A stretch of DNA of 64,000 nt from Phycisphaerales bacterium (GTDB lineage: Bacteria > Planctomycetota > Phycisphaerae > Phycisphaerales > SM1A02), in assembly GCA_030748575.1 (NCBI GenBank), contig JASMLR010000010.1, positions 1 through 64,000 of the forward strand, in the 5' to 3' direction. Numbering within the stretch: position 1 is the first letter of the stretch; each line of letters opens with the position of its first letter. Of the stretch, positions 9,392 to 17,941 are shown piece after piece. Both the position numbers and the translations under genes were made by a program. The notes under the pieces were generated by a model. It was not told the DNA's origin, made no database searches, and was given only the letters and a program-made list of their open reading frames with translations.

Positions 9392-10850
9392 CCGGTTCGC
9401 CGCCGGAGCAGGGGATGCAGCGAACGGTGACGCCCATCTCGTCGTTGATCCGGTCTTCGACCGCCTCATCCCCGCAGAAGTGCGCCCACGCGAATCCACC
9501 GTGGGGGGGTGTGGGTTCGCCCTCCGGCGCGGCGAAGTACTCGCGGAACTCCGCTTCTGAGTCGATCTCGCACGTGTTCGCATCGCGGAAGGCGGCCGCC
9601 TGCTCGTAGAGGGTCGCCTGAATCTCTTCAAGAATCTCGTGGGCACGCGAAACGAAGGCTGTGCGGTCCACAGACTCCTTGTCCTTGTGTCCCTTGTCTC
9701 GGCGGGCCATGAAGACGCTGTCTCCGGCCATGTCGCGTTCGCCGACCTCCAACCGAATGGGCACGCCGCGGCGCACCCACTGCCAGTTCTTCTCCCCACC
9801 GCGAAGATCCCTCGTGTCGATCTCCACTTCGATGTGTCGGCCGTGGAATGGAATCACGCGGAGGTCGTCTGCAATCTTCCGGCAATAGTTGAGAACGGCT
9901 TCGGGGTCCTGGGCTCGCCCGGTCATCGGCAGGATGACGACATGGGCTGGGGCCAGCCGCGGCGGAAGCCGAAGCCCGTCATCGTCGCCATGGGTCATGA
10001 CCATGGCCCCGACGAGGCGTGTCGACACGCCCCAGGAAGTGGTCCAGCAATGCTCCAGCCTTCCCTCTTCGCTCTGGTAGGTGATGTCCTGCGCTTTGGC
10101 AAAGTTCTGCCCGAGGAAGTGTGATGTACCGGCCTGAAGCGCCTTGCGGTCCTGCATCATGGCCTCGATGCACAACGTGCGGACCGCCCCGGGGAATCGC
10201 TCTCCAGCCGTCTTCTCGCCCGTGATGACCGGCATCGCCATCCAGTTCTCGGCGAAATCGGCGTAGACGTCGAGCATCCGCTCCGTCTCCTCCATCGCCT
10301 CTTCCGGTGTGGCGTGGGCGGTGTGCCCCTCCTGCCAGAGAAACTCGCTCGTTCGCAGGAAGAGCCGTGTCCGCATCTCCCACCGCACGACATTGGCCCA
10401 TTGATTGATCAACAGCGGCAGATCGCGGTACGACTCAATCCAGCGGCTGAAGGCATCCCCGATGATGGTCTCACTTGTGGGCCGCACGATGAGCGGCTCT
10501 TCAAGTTCGCCGGCTGGCACGAGCCCGCCATCCGGTCCTGCTTCAAGCCGGTGGTGAGTGACCACCGCGCACTCTTTGGCGAAGCCGTCGACGTGCTCGG
10601 CTTCCTTCTCAAGAAACCGCTTGGGAATGAATAGCGGGAAGTAGGCATTGCGGTGCCCGGTCGCCTTGAACATGCCGTCGAGGACGCGCTGGTAGTTCTC
10701 CCAGAGCGCGCAGCCCCACGGCTTGATGACCATGCAGCCACGCACGGCGGATGTCTCCGCAAGATCAGCGCGGCGGACGACCTGCTGATACCACTCCGGG
10801 TAGTTTTCGGCCCTGGTGGGGGTGATTGCCGTCTTTGCCTTGGTGGCCAT
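9330..10850 (-). CDS. proS: Proline--tRNA ligase, eukaryote/archaea-like type
   Basis: ENYPEWYQQVVRRADLAETSAVRGCMVIKPWGCALWE; VRPTSETIIGDAFSRWI; terminal Tyr (VVWAKSY). Start at ATG 10850. Confidence 0.95.
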   Translation of the reverse strand: MATKAKTAITPTRAENYPEWYQQVVRRADLAETSAVRGCMVIKPWGCALWENYQRVLDGMFKATGHRNAYFPLFIPKRFLEKEAEHVDGFAKECAVVTHHRLEAGPDGGLVPAGELEEPLIVRPTSETIIGDAFSRWIESYRDLPLLINQWANVVRWEMRTRLFLRTSEFLWQEGHTAHATPEEAMEETERMLDVYADFAENWMAMPVITGEKTAGERFPGAVRTLCIEAMMQDRKALQAGTSHFLGQNFAKAQDITYQSEEGRLEHCWTTSWGVSTRLVGAMVMTHGDDDGLRLPPRLAPAHVVILPMTGRAQDPEAVLNYCRKIADDLRVIPFHGRHIEVEIDTRDLRGGEKNWQWVRRGVPIRLEVGERDMAGDSVFMARRDKGHKDKESVDRTAFVSRAHEILEEIQATLYEQAAAFRDANTCEIDSEAEFREYFAAPEGEPTPPHGGFAWAHFCGDEAVEDRINDEMGVTVRCIPCSGGEPGTCIFTGKPSEKRVVWAKSY

Positions 10851-11071
10851 GGCGGGCAGGATAGAGGATTCACCTCCCGGGCCGCCTTCCCGCGAGGGTC
10901 GCGCATGTGTCATGTGCGGTCGCGGCGGCGAAGGTGCTTTGCCCGGGCCATTCGGTCCGGCGCCGCGACCGACGCTTCTTGGCAGCACGGGCAGCTCGCG
11001 CGCCGTCCCTGTACGCCGCCATCGCGCAGGCTCGTCCCGTGGCCTCATTCCACGTGCCGTAGAATTCGGGC

Positions 11072-12004
11072 GTGAATACAACGGCCATCCCACGCTGGAG
11101 CGTCCCGGGCGCCATGCTCTCGGACATCAAGATCGCGCATAGCGTGTTCGCCATGCCCTTTGCGCTGCTGGGCGGCGCGATGGCGGCGTGGCCTCCGCCC
11201 GGGAGCGGCCTCGAGCCTGTTGCGGGGCAGCGTCTCGTTTGGATCGCGGTGCTGGTTGTCGCAGCCATGGTGGCTGCGCGAACGGCGGCCATGCTGTCAA
11301 ACCGATTGCTCGACCGTGGCATCGACGCAAGGAATCCGCGCACCGCTGGCCGGCCGCTGGCCGCGGGTTCGGCCTCGGCGGCCGCCTATGGATGGGGGCT
11401 TGCGGTCTCCGCAGCGGCGGTGGTGGCGATCGCCAGTGTGTTCTGGTGGGCGTTCAGCAATCCGTGGCCCGTGATGTTGTCGCTTCCGGTGCTGGCATGG
11501 ATCTGCGCGTACGGCTTGTTCAAGCGGTTCTCCTCGCTCTGCCACATCTGGCTTGGCGCCTCGCTGGCCATCAGCGTTCCCGCGGCAGCCGTGGCGGTCG
11601 ATCCGTCCGCCGTCGCATCCAACGCCAGCGTCTGGCTGCTGGCCGGCATGGTGCTCTGCTGGGTCGCCGGTTTCGATGTGATCTATGCGCTGCAGGACGT
11701 GGAGGTCGATCGCGCAGAGGGCCTGCACTCCATGCCGGCCAGACTCGGCGCGGCCGGAGCGGTGGCCGTGAGCCGAAGCCTGCACGTGGCGGCGGTGCTG
11801 CTCCTTCTGATCGTTTGGACCGTCGACGTTCGCTTCGGTGGCGTGTTCCTGGCAGGCGTATGTGTGGTTACCACACTTCTGGTGATTGAGCATGCCACAC
11901 TCAAGTCGTGGGGGACGTCCAGAATGGCTGTCACGTTCTTCACCCTCAACGGGATCGTGGCGTGCGTGCTGGGGGCCGCGGGGATCGCTGACCTCGTGAT
12001 GTAA
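11072..12004 (+). CDS. UbiA-family prenyltransferase (4-hydroxybenzoate polyprenyltransferase-like)
   Basis: DIKIAHSVFAMPFALLGG; RTAAMLSNRLLDRGIDARNPRTAGRPL; GFDVIYALQDVEVDRAEGLHSMPARLG. Confidence 0.9.
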   Translation: MNTTAIPRWSVPGAMLSDIKIAHSVFAMPFALLGGAMAAWPPPGSGLEPVAGQRLVWIAVLVVAAMVAARTAAMLSNRLLDRGIDARNPRTAGRPLAAGSASAAAYGWGLAVSAAAVVAIASVFWWAFSNPWPVMLSLPVLAWICAYGLFKRFSSLCHIWLGASLAISVPAAAVAVDPSAVASNASVWLLAGMVLCWVAGFDVIYALQDVEVDRAEGLHSMPARLGAAGAVAVSRSLHVAAVLLLLIVWTVDVRFGGVFLAGVCVVTTLLVIEHATLKSWGTSRMAVTFFTLNGIVACVLGAAGIADLVM

Positions 12005-12007
12005 GGG

Positions 12008-12038
12008 GCTCCGAGGGCCGGAAATAGCACCTCGGAGC
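12008..12038 (+). terminator. Hairpin terminator after the UbiA-family gene
   Basis: GCTCCGAGG ... CCTCGGAGC perfect 9-bp stem. Confidence 0.6.
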
Positions 12039-12104
12039 AATGACGGCTTGCGTTGGGGAGTGAGTGAAGTACGCTTGGGGTCCCGCGTGGTGCGGGTGAA
12101 CGCC

Positions 12105-13037
12105 ATGCATCGAAGAATGAGCACATGGATCGGATTGGCGGCGGTTGCGGCCGCCTGGAGCACGCCGGCTGAGGCGGGCGATGTTGAGGACATTGTGCAT
12201 GTCATCGTGATGGCAGGCCAGTCCAACATGGTCGGCGGCGCATCCGTTGAGGATGTGGACCCTGTCCTTCAGCCGTGGATCGAGGAAATGCCCGCGGTCC
12301 CCTATCGGCAGTGGCTCAATGGCAGCGAACACGGCCAAGATGCGTGGGACGCGCACCTGCAACCTCGCGCCATCCACTTCGGTCCGGAGATGGCGTTCAC
12401 GCATCGGCTGGCGGAGGCAAGGCCGAACCACCAGATCGCCATTATCAAGATGGCGCAGAACGGGACCAATCTGGGCTGCACCTGGCATCCGGATGGATGC
12501 GGGCACCACCTCTATCAGATGCTCAAGAACATCACGCTGTATTGGATCGAGGACCTGGAACGCGACGGGATCGAGGCGAGGCTCGCGGGGTTTGTATGGG
12601 TCCAAGGCGAAGCAGACTCCACCGCTGCGTGGGCGGCCGCGTCGTACTACGAGAATCTCAGGGATCTGGTCGAGACGCTGCGAATCGATCTGCACCGGCC
12701 GGAGTTGCCATTTGTCGCGGTCCGCGTGCATCCGCGGGACATCGACTATGCCTACAACCCGGAAGTCCGGGCGGCCATGCGGACACTCTCCGTGGAGGAT
12801 CCATGGGTGGACAGTGTGGGCATCAGTGATCTTGCGCTGCGGGACGATGACATTCACCTGGCCGCCGACAGCATGGTGCATGCGGGCATTCGGGCCGCCG
12901 ACTCGTTTCTGGCCATCGGCTGCCTGGATACCGTCGAAGAGGCGCCGGACTGCTGGGGAGATTTCGACGGCGACGAGGACCTCGGCGTACCGGACATTCT
13001 TGAGTTGCTGTCGGCATGGGGGCCCTGTGGGCCATGA
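12105..13037 (+). CDS. Secreted SGNH/sialate O-acetylesterase-like carbohydrate esterase with partial dockerin-like tail
   Basis: VIVMAGQSNMVGGA (GQSN block), FVWVQGEADS, DDDIHLAADSMVHAG; tail DCWGDFDGDEDLGVPDILELLSAWGPCGP. Confidence 0.85.
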   Translation: MHRRMSTWIGLAAVAAAWSTPAEAGDVEDIVHVIVMAGQSNMVGGASVEDVDPVLQPWIEEMPAVPYRQWLNGSEHGQDAWDAHLQPRAIHFGPEMAFTHRLAEARPNHQIAIIKMAQNGTNLGCTWHPDGCGHHLYQMLKNITLYWIEDLERDGIEARLAGFVWVQGEADSTAAWAAASYYENLRDLVETLRIDLHRPELPFVAVRVHPRDIDYAYNPEVRAAMRTLSVEDPWVDSVGISDLALRDDDIHLAADSMVHAGIRAADSFLAIGCLDTVEEAPDCWGDFDGDEDLGVPDILELLSAWGPCGP

Positions 13038-14077
13038 TGATGCGTCGTCTCATGCTGTTCGCGTCCGTTGTGACTGCCGCCGCGCAGGCCGACTCGATCG
13101 ACCTGGTGCTTCTCGCCGGAGACGGCAACGTGGGCCGCATTGGGCAGACCTTCGCCACGCCTCCGCAGCACACCGAATCGATCGTGCCGCAGCCGACCGT
13201 ATTGCTGCGAAGTGCTGTTGACGGGGTGGATGATGTCACCGAGTGGGTTCAGGCGGCGCCGCAAGGCGTTGAGTTCGGCATCGAGATGAGTCTGGCCCAC
13301 ACGCTGGCTGCCTTCCACCCGGACCGTACGTTCGGGATCATGCGGTACGCGGTGAGCGACGCCTCCATGGCCTGCGATTGGCAGCCCGGCGACTGTGGAT
13401 CGGCGGTGCTCCAGAGCATGCTGGACCGTGTGGACGTATGGGCAGGCGAACTGGTGGCGAGCGGGCACGAGGTGCGTCTGGCAGGCGTGGTCTTCGTGCA
13501 TGGACAAACTGACTCCATCGATCAGGCCGCAGCCGACGCCTACGCTGGCAACCTCGGCCTCCTGTCGGCTGCGATCCGGGACGCCTTCGGCAACCCTGAC
13601 CTTCCGTTCGTGTTCGGGATTCCCCCGATGAGCGGCGACTGGACGACCACGGTCGGCCGCGGCGTTGATGACCATGCCCGCGGGGATGACAAGGTTGCCT
13701 CGGTCAACCTCACGACGGGCCGGTCCGAAGATGGCCTGTTCCGGGAAACCGGACTGGTCGCCGCTGGTATCGCGCTGGGCGATGCACTCCTGGGCCGGGA
13801 TCCGCTCGACCAGGCGGTCTACTCCGCGAACTGCCCGCAGGACCTGCTGCCCAACGGGGTCGTGGATGTGGCGGACCTTCTCTATCTGATGAGTAGTTGG
13901 GGCCCGTGCGGCCGCTGCCGGTATGACTTCAACATGGACGGGCTCATCAACGTGGATGATCTGTTGGTGGTCATCGGGGCATGGGGGACGCCCGATGCCG
14001 ACGTCACGGGCGACGGCTTTACGGACGTCAATGACATGCTTGCCGTCATTGGTGCTTGGGGTCCCTGCGAGCGCTGA
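13034..14077 (+). CDS. Paralogous SGNH-like protein, catalytic motifs degenerate, with dockerin-like tail
   Basis: Same layout as upstream gene but LVLLAGDGNVGRIG and FVHGQTDS; tail DFNMDGLINVDDLLVVIGAWG...DVTGDGFTDVNDMLAVIGAWGPCER. ATG overlaps previous TGA. Confidence 0.8.
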   Translation: MMMRRLMLFASVVTAAAQADSIDLVLLAGDGNVGRIGQTFATPPQHTESIVPQPTVLLRSAVDGVDDVTEWVQAAPQGVEFGIEMSLAHTLAAFHPDRTFGIMRYAVSDASMACDWQPGDCGSAVLQSMLDRVDVWAGELVASGHEVRLAGVVFVHGQTDSIDQAAADAYAGNLGLLSAAIRDAFGNPDLPFVFGIPPMSGDWTTTVGRGVDDHARGDDKVASVNLTTGRSEDGLFRETGLVAAGIALGDALLGRDPLDQAVYSANCPQDLLPNGVVDVADLLYLMSSWGPCGRCRYDFNMDGLINVDDLLVVIGAWGTPDADVTGDGFTDVNDMLAVIGAWGPCER

Positions 14078-15052
14078 TCAGGCAACCCGCGGCTGCGCCA
14101 CAAGAATGGATGCGTTCGGGCCCAGCTCGACCGACGCCTGTTCCATCGCTGCCGGAAGCAGCGCCGTGCTGCCCACCTGCAGGCGTGCTGCGCCGCCGGG
14201 TCCGGTGGCATGGGCCGTGCCGCTGAGGCACATGAGCACCATGGGTGCCCGACCAAGATCGGACCGCCAGTTGGTTGCCTCCACCGTGTCCACCCGTCGC
14301 ATCACGAACCAGGGCGTGTCGGCAAGCAGTGTCTCCGCGAGACCTTCGCAGGCGGGCGGGGGTTGGACCTCATCGGGCGGAGGCGTATCAAAGTCGATGC
14401 ATGCGAGCGACTCGGGCACGTGCATCGCGCGTCCGGTTCGGCCCCAGTCCCACAATCGAAAGGTCGTGTCGCTCGTCGTTTGCACCTCGGCGACCAGCAC
14501 ACCCGTGCCGAGTGCATGGCAGGTGCCGCTGGGCAACGTGTGGCAGGCGCCGACCTGTGCGGCTCGCCACTGGAGGCACTCGGTCAGCGTGCCTGCATCG
14601 AGGGCTGCCTGCATCGAGGCCGCGGTCGTACCCGGTTCCACGCCGGCCCAGATCCGGCTGCCCGGATCCGCGTCCATGATGACCCAGGCTTCGCTCTTGA
14701 GAAACGCGTCGGGGTGGGTGGCGGCCCACTGTTCATCCGGATGCACCTGCACAGAGAGGTTGTCGCATGCGTCGAGAAACTTGATCAACAGGGGGAATCG
14801 GTGCTCGGCGCTGAGTGCGGCATCGCCCATCAACGCGTCGTGGTGGGTTTCGACCAGCGTGCGGAGGCTGACCCCTTCCAACGGGCCGCTCGAAACGACG
14901 CTCGTGGGCCCATCGCCAGGCAGGTCGGCGATTTCCCAGGATTCACCCACGGCCTCACCCTCGGGGAGGGTCTTGCCAAGTGCCTCCAGACGTCGACCGC
15001 CCCAGACCTTCGGGACCAGGATGGGCGTGAACTGCAGTGGGGCGTCGAGCAT
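14078..15052 (-). CDS. manA: Class I mannose-6-phosphate isomerase-like
   Basis: PKVWGGRRLEALGKTLPEGEAVGESWEIAD; LSVQVHPDEQWA; CHALGTGVLVAEVQTTSDTTFRLWDWGR. Confidence 0.9.
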   Translation of the reverse strand: MLDAPLQFTPILVPKVWGGRRLEALGKTLPEGEAVGESWEIADLPGDGPTSVVSSGPLEGVSLRTLVETHHDALMGDAALSAEHRFPLLIKFLDACDNLSVQVHPDEQWAATHPDAFLKSEAWVIMDADPGSRIWAGVEPGTTAASMQAALDAGTLTECLQWRAAQVGACHTLPSGTCHALGTGVLVAEVQTTSDTTFRLWDWGRTGRAMHVPESLACIDFDTPPPDEVQPPPACEGLAETLLADTPWFVMRRVDTVEATNWRSDLGRAPMVLMCLSGTAHATGPGGAARLQVGSTALLPAAMEQASVELGPNASILVAQPRVA

Positions 15053-15095
15053 GGCACATCCTTGCGTCGAAGTCGAGAGTGCGTAGCATAGAGGT

Positions 15096-15497
15096 GTGAT
15101 ACGCCCGTGCTCGATTCTGGCAGTGCTGACGTGTTCGCTCGATGTCTCGGGCGGCGTGGTCTTGCACATGCCGCCTCCGCCGAGCCGTCCGGCTTCGGCG
15201 GCTGCCGTCACGCCGCTGCAGCGGTTCGCGGTCGGGGAGCCGGCGAAGGACCGGGCGGGCCGCGTCATTCTGCAGCAGGTGACGTCTTCACCGCGTGTGG
15301 GAAACGGCTGGGGCGGATACGGCCGGGGGGGATACGGATGGGGCGGATACGGGTGGGGTGGATACGGCTGGGGCTGGGGCGGATGGGGACCGATGGTCGT
15401 CGTCGACTGCTGTCACCCATGCAGGCCGGTGCGGCCGGTCTGCGATTCGAGGCCCCGCGGCATGGTGTTCGGGTCCGGGCTCATGGCAGCCTGGTGA
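15096..15497 (+). CDS. Small Gly/Tyr/Trp-rich secreted protein
   Basis: N-terminal hydrophobic stretch; GNGWGGYGRGGYGWGGYGWGGYGWGWGGWG low-complexity region followed by VVVDCCHPCRP. Confidence 0.55.
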   Translation: MIRPCSILAVLTCSLDVSGGVVLHMPPPPSRPASAAAVTPLQRFAVGEPAKDRAGRVILQQVTSSPRVGNGWGGYGRGGYGWGGYGWGGYGWGWGGWGPMVVVDCCHPCRPVRPVCDSRPRGMVFGSGLMAAW

Positions 15498-15503
15498 ATC
15501 GAT

Positions 15504-15989
15504 TCAGATCCGCATACCCGTGCACTCGACCTCAAAGATCACCTGTCCATCCTTGAGGCCCTGCGCCTGGCAGGCGAACCGCCGACGCTGAAACTTCTTT
15601 TCAACCGCAAGCAGCACAAGCGTGTCCCCGGGCTCGGCGCTTCCGCGGAACACGCCATGCTCGACGCGGGTGAATCCAAGGAACCCGTCGAACTGCAGGT
15701 TGTCCGCCTCCAGGCGGTACTTGTACAGGACGCTGCTGAGTTGGGCGGCCGCTTCAATCATCATGACGCCGGGGAGCAGCGGGCGGCCCGGAATATGCCC
15801 CGGCACCCAGAACTCGTCATCGCGGAGCGTCTTGACGCCTATCGCGTGCTTGGCGGGCGGGTCGATCCACACCACGCGGTCCAGTTGCCGCATGTCTCCC
15901 GACTGCGGAAGCAACTCGTCCAGCCGGTCCGGAGGTACGTGTACGTGTGAGAGATCGTGGCCGGCAATGTCAAACAGAGGATCTGCCAT
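15504..15989 (-). CDS. FabZ/FabA-like beta-hydroxyacyl-ACP dehydratase (hot-dog fold)
   Basis: FWVPGHIPGRPLLPGVMMIEAAAQLSS. Confidence 0.85.
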   Translation of the reverse strand: MADPLFDIAGHDLSHVHVPPDRLDELLPQSGDMRQLDRVVWIDPPAKHAIGVKTLRDDEFWVPGHIPGRPLLPGVMMIEAAAQLSSVLYKYRLEADNLQFDGFLGFTRVEHGVFRGSAEPGDTLVLLAVEKKFQRRRFACQAQGLKDGQVIFEVECTGMRI

Positions 15990-16057
15990 CGGGCCGGACA
16001 CGATACCGCCATTGGGTGCGGGGCGGCGAGGGATGCCGCGGAGCCCGAAAAATCACA

Positions 16058-16097
16058 CAACCACCGGCGCCCGATCGAAGTCGGGGGCCGGTGGTTG
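16058..16097 (-). terminator. Intrinsic terminator of the histone-H1-like gene
   Basis: CAACCACCGGCGCCCGA/TCGGGGGCCGGTGGTTG (17-bp stem, 1 mismatch); on the minus strand followed by TGTGATTTTTCGG. Confidence 0.8.
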
Positions 16098-16123
16098 CAT
16101 CAAGGCACACGCTGGGCGGCTGG

Positions 16124-16300
16124 TCAGCCGTCCCGCATGGACAGGACTTCCTTGCGGACCTCCTGCGCAGCGTTCTTGATGTCCTGCATGGCCTTGCGGA
16201 CCCGCGTGCCTGCGGCCTTGTTGCCACCAGCGCACTTTGCGACATCGTCGGCTGTTGCCTCGATGAGATTCTTCAGGTTTTCGTACGACTGCATCGACAT
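16124..16300 (-). CDS. Histone H1-like (Hc1-type) small nucleoid protein
   Basis: MSMQSYENLKNLIEATADDVAKCAGGNKAAGTRVRKAMQDIKNAAQEVRKEVLSMRDG; GNKAAGTRVRKAMQDIK resembles bacterial Hc1-like proteins. Confidence 0.75.
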   Translation of the reverse strand: MSMQSYENLKNLIEATADDVAKCAGGNKAAGTRVRKAMQDIKNAAQEVRKEVLSMRDG

Positions 16301-16466
16301 GACGTCCTCCGCCTTGCCCCTTTGGGCTCGCAAGGCCCACCCGCACGCCGGGAGGCCTGGACCCATCACTGGCGACAGTATCGGTCATCGCCCCCCGATT
16401 CCCTCGGTTTTGGGCATGTAGCGGCCCATTCGGGCCCTTTGTTCGGGTGCTGTTCGGTGTCCCGGG

Positions 16467-17903
16467 TCAGATTCCGGGGTCGACAGCGGCCTGAATGAGG
16501 CGTCCCCACCGATCCCGCACCGTCTGCCCGACCCGTCGGCTGAACTGTTCGACCTGCTCCGGGCAGGTTCCGACATAGCGGCTGGGGTCCAGAACGCCCT
16601 CCAGATCGATGCCCTCGAAGAGCGGGTCGCCGGCAAGCCGCGTGAGCAGATCATTCTCGCCGCCGGACTTGACGATTTCGGCGGCCGCCACCGCGTGCCG
16701 GCGGACCGCTTCGTGGGCCTCTTGCCGGTCGGCGCCCCGCTTGACGGCGGCCATCATGATGTCCTCGGTCGCCATGAACGGGAGTTCTGCGCGAAGCCTG
16801 GCCTCGACGATGGCCGGGCGGACGATCAGCCCGTCCGCGACGTTTCGCAGCACATCCAGCGTGCCGTCGAGGGCAAGAAAGGCCTCCGGCAGGACGAGCC
16901 GCCGGTTTGAGGAGTCGTCCAGTGTCCGTTCGAGCCACTGCACCGAGGCCGTCTGGAGCGGCGCACCTGCAAGGGTCATGACCATCCGGGCCATGCCGCA
17001 CGCCCGCTCGCACCGCATCGGGTTGCGTTTGTAGGCCATGGCGCTGGAGCCGATCTGATCCTTCTCGAACGGCTCTTCCAGTTCCTTGACGCCGGCGAGC
17101 AGGCGAATGTCCGTGCAGCACTTGTGGACCGCGGCGGCAATGGTCGCCAGCGTGCCGAGGATCTGGGCGTCCACGACCCTCGGGTAGGTTTGCCCGGTCA
17201 CGGGGAACCGGGCGTCCGGATCCCAGCCCATCCGCTCCGTGACCATGCGATCAAGTTGCTCCACCTTGTCGGCATCGCCATCGAAGAGCGTCATGAAGGA
17301 TGCCTGCGATCCGGTTGCGCCTCGCACGCCTCGGAACCGGAGCCTCTTCAGTCTGTACTCGAGGTCCTCCAGGCCAAGCCAGAGATCCTGCGCCCAGGTT
17401 GCAGCCCTTCGCCCGACGGTCACCGGCTGGGCCGGCTGGTAGTGCGTCGCGCCAAGCGTTGGAAGAGACTTCCACGTTTCCGCGAAACTGCACAACGCCA
17501 GAATGACGCCGGCGGTCTTGGCCGCGATCAACTCCATCGCTTCCCGCATCATGACCAGTTCGGTGTTGCAGTTGACGAACTGGCTGGTGGCGCCCAGGTG
17601 GATGATGCCTCTGGCCTCGGGGATCACGTCCCCCCAGGCGTGGACGTGGGCCATGACGTCGTGTCGAAGTTTCCGCTCATAGGCCTTGGCGGCATCCAGA
17701 TCGATGTCGTCCAGATGCAATCGCATGGCCTCGAGCTGCGCATTGGAGATGTCCAGTCCGAGGGCCTGTTCTGACTGGGCCAGCGCCAGCCACAGCCGCC
17801 TCCACGTGCGAAATCTCCGCCCGTCGGACCAGATTGCCTGCATGGCGGGGGAGGCGTACCGCGTCGAGAGCGGTGATCGGTACCGGTCGGCTTCAGTGCT
17901 CAA
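16467..17903 (-). CDS. purB: Adenylosuccinate lyase
   Basis: RYASPAMQAIWS; IIHLGATSQFVNCNTELVMMREAM; IGSSAMAYKRNPMRCE. Confidence 0.95.
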   Translation of the reverse strand: MSTEADRYRSPLSTRYASPAMQAIWSDGRRFRTWRRLWLALAQSEQALGLDISNAQLEAMRLHLDDIDLDAAKAYERKLRHDVMAHVHAWGDVIPEARGIIHLGATSQFVNCNTELVMMREAMELIAAKTAGVILALCSFAETWKSLPTLGATHYQPAQPVTVGRRAATWAQDLWLGLEDLEYRLKRLRFRGVRGATGSQASFMTLFDGDADKVEQLDRMVTERMGWDPDARFPVTGQTYPRVVDAQILGTLATIAAAVHKCCTDIRLLAGVKELEEPFEKDQIGSSAMAYKRNPMRCERACGMARMVMTLAGAPLQTASVQWLERTLDDSSNRRLVLPEAFLALDGTLDVLRNVADGLIVRPAIVEARLRAELPFMATEDIMMAAVKRGADRQEAHEAVRRHAVAAAEIVKSGGENDLLTRLAGDPLFEGIDLEGVLDPSRYVGTCPEQVEQFSRRVGQTVRDRWGRLIQAAVDPGI

Positions 17904-17941
17904 GCGTGCATGGTATCGCCGGCTGCGTATCCTCGACTCCC

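Noticed and set aside
11946-12881. 311-aa minus-strand ORF antisense to the SGNH esterase
   Set aside because: The plus-strand protein has conserved motifs and a signal peptide; this one has none.
13923-15086. 387-aa plus ORF antisense to the manA-like gene
   Set aside because: Ser/Arg/Thr-rich shadow frame; the minus strand carries mannose-6-phosphate isomerase motifs.
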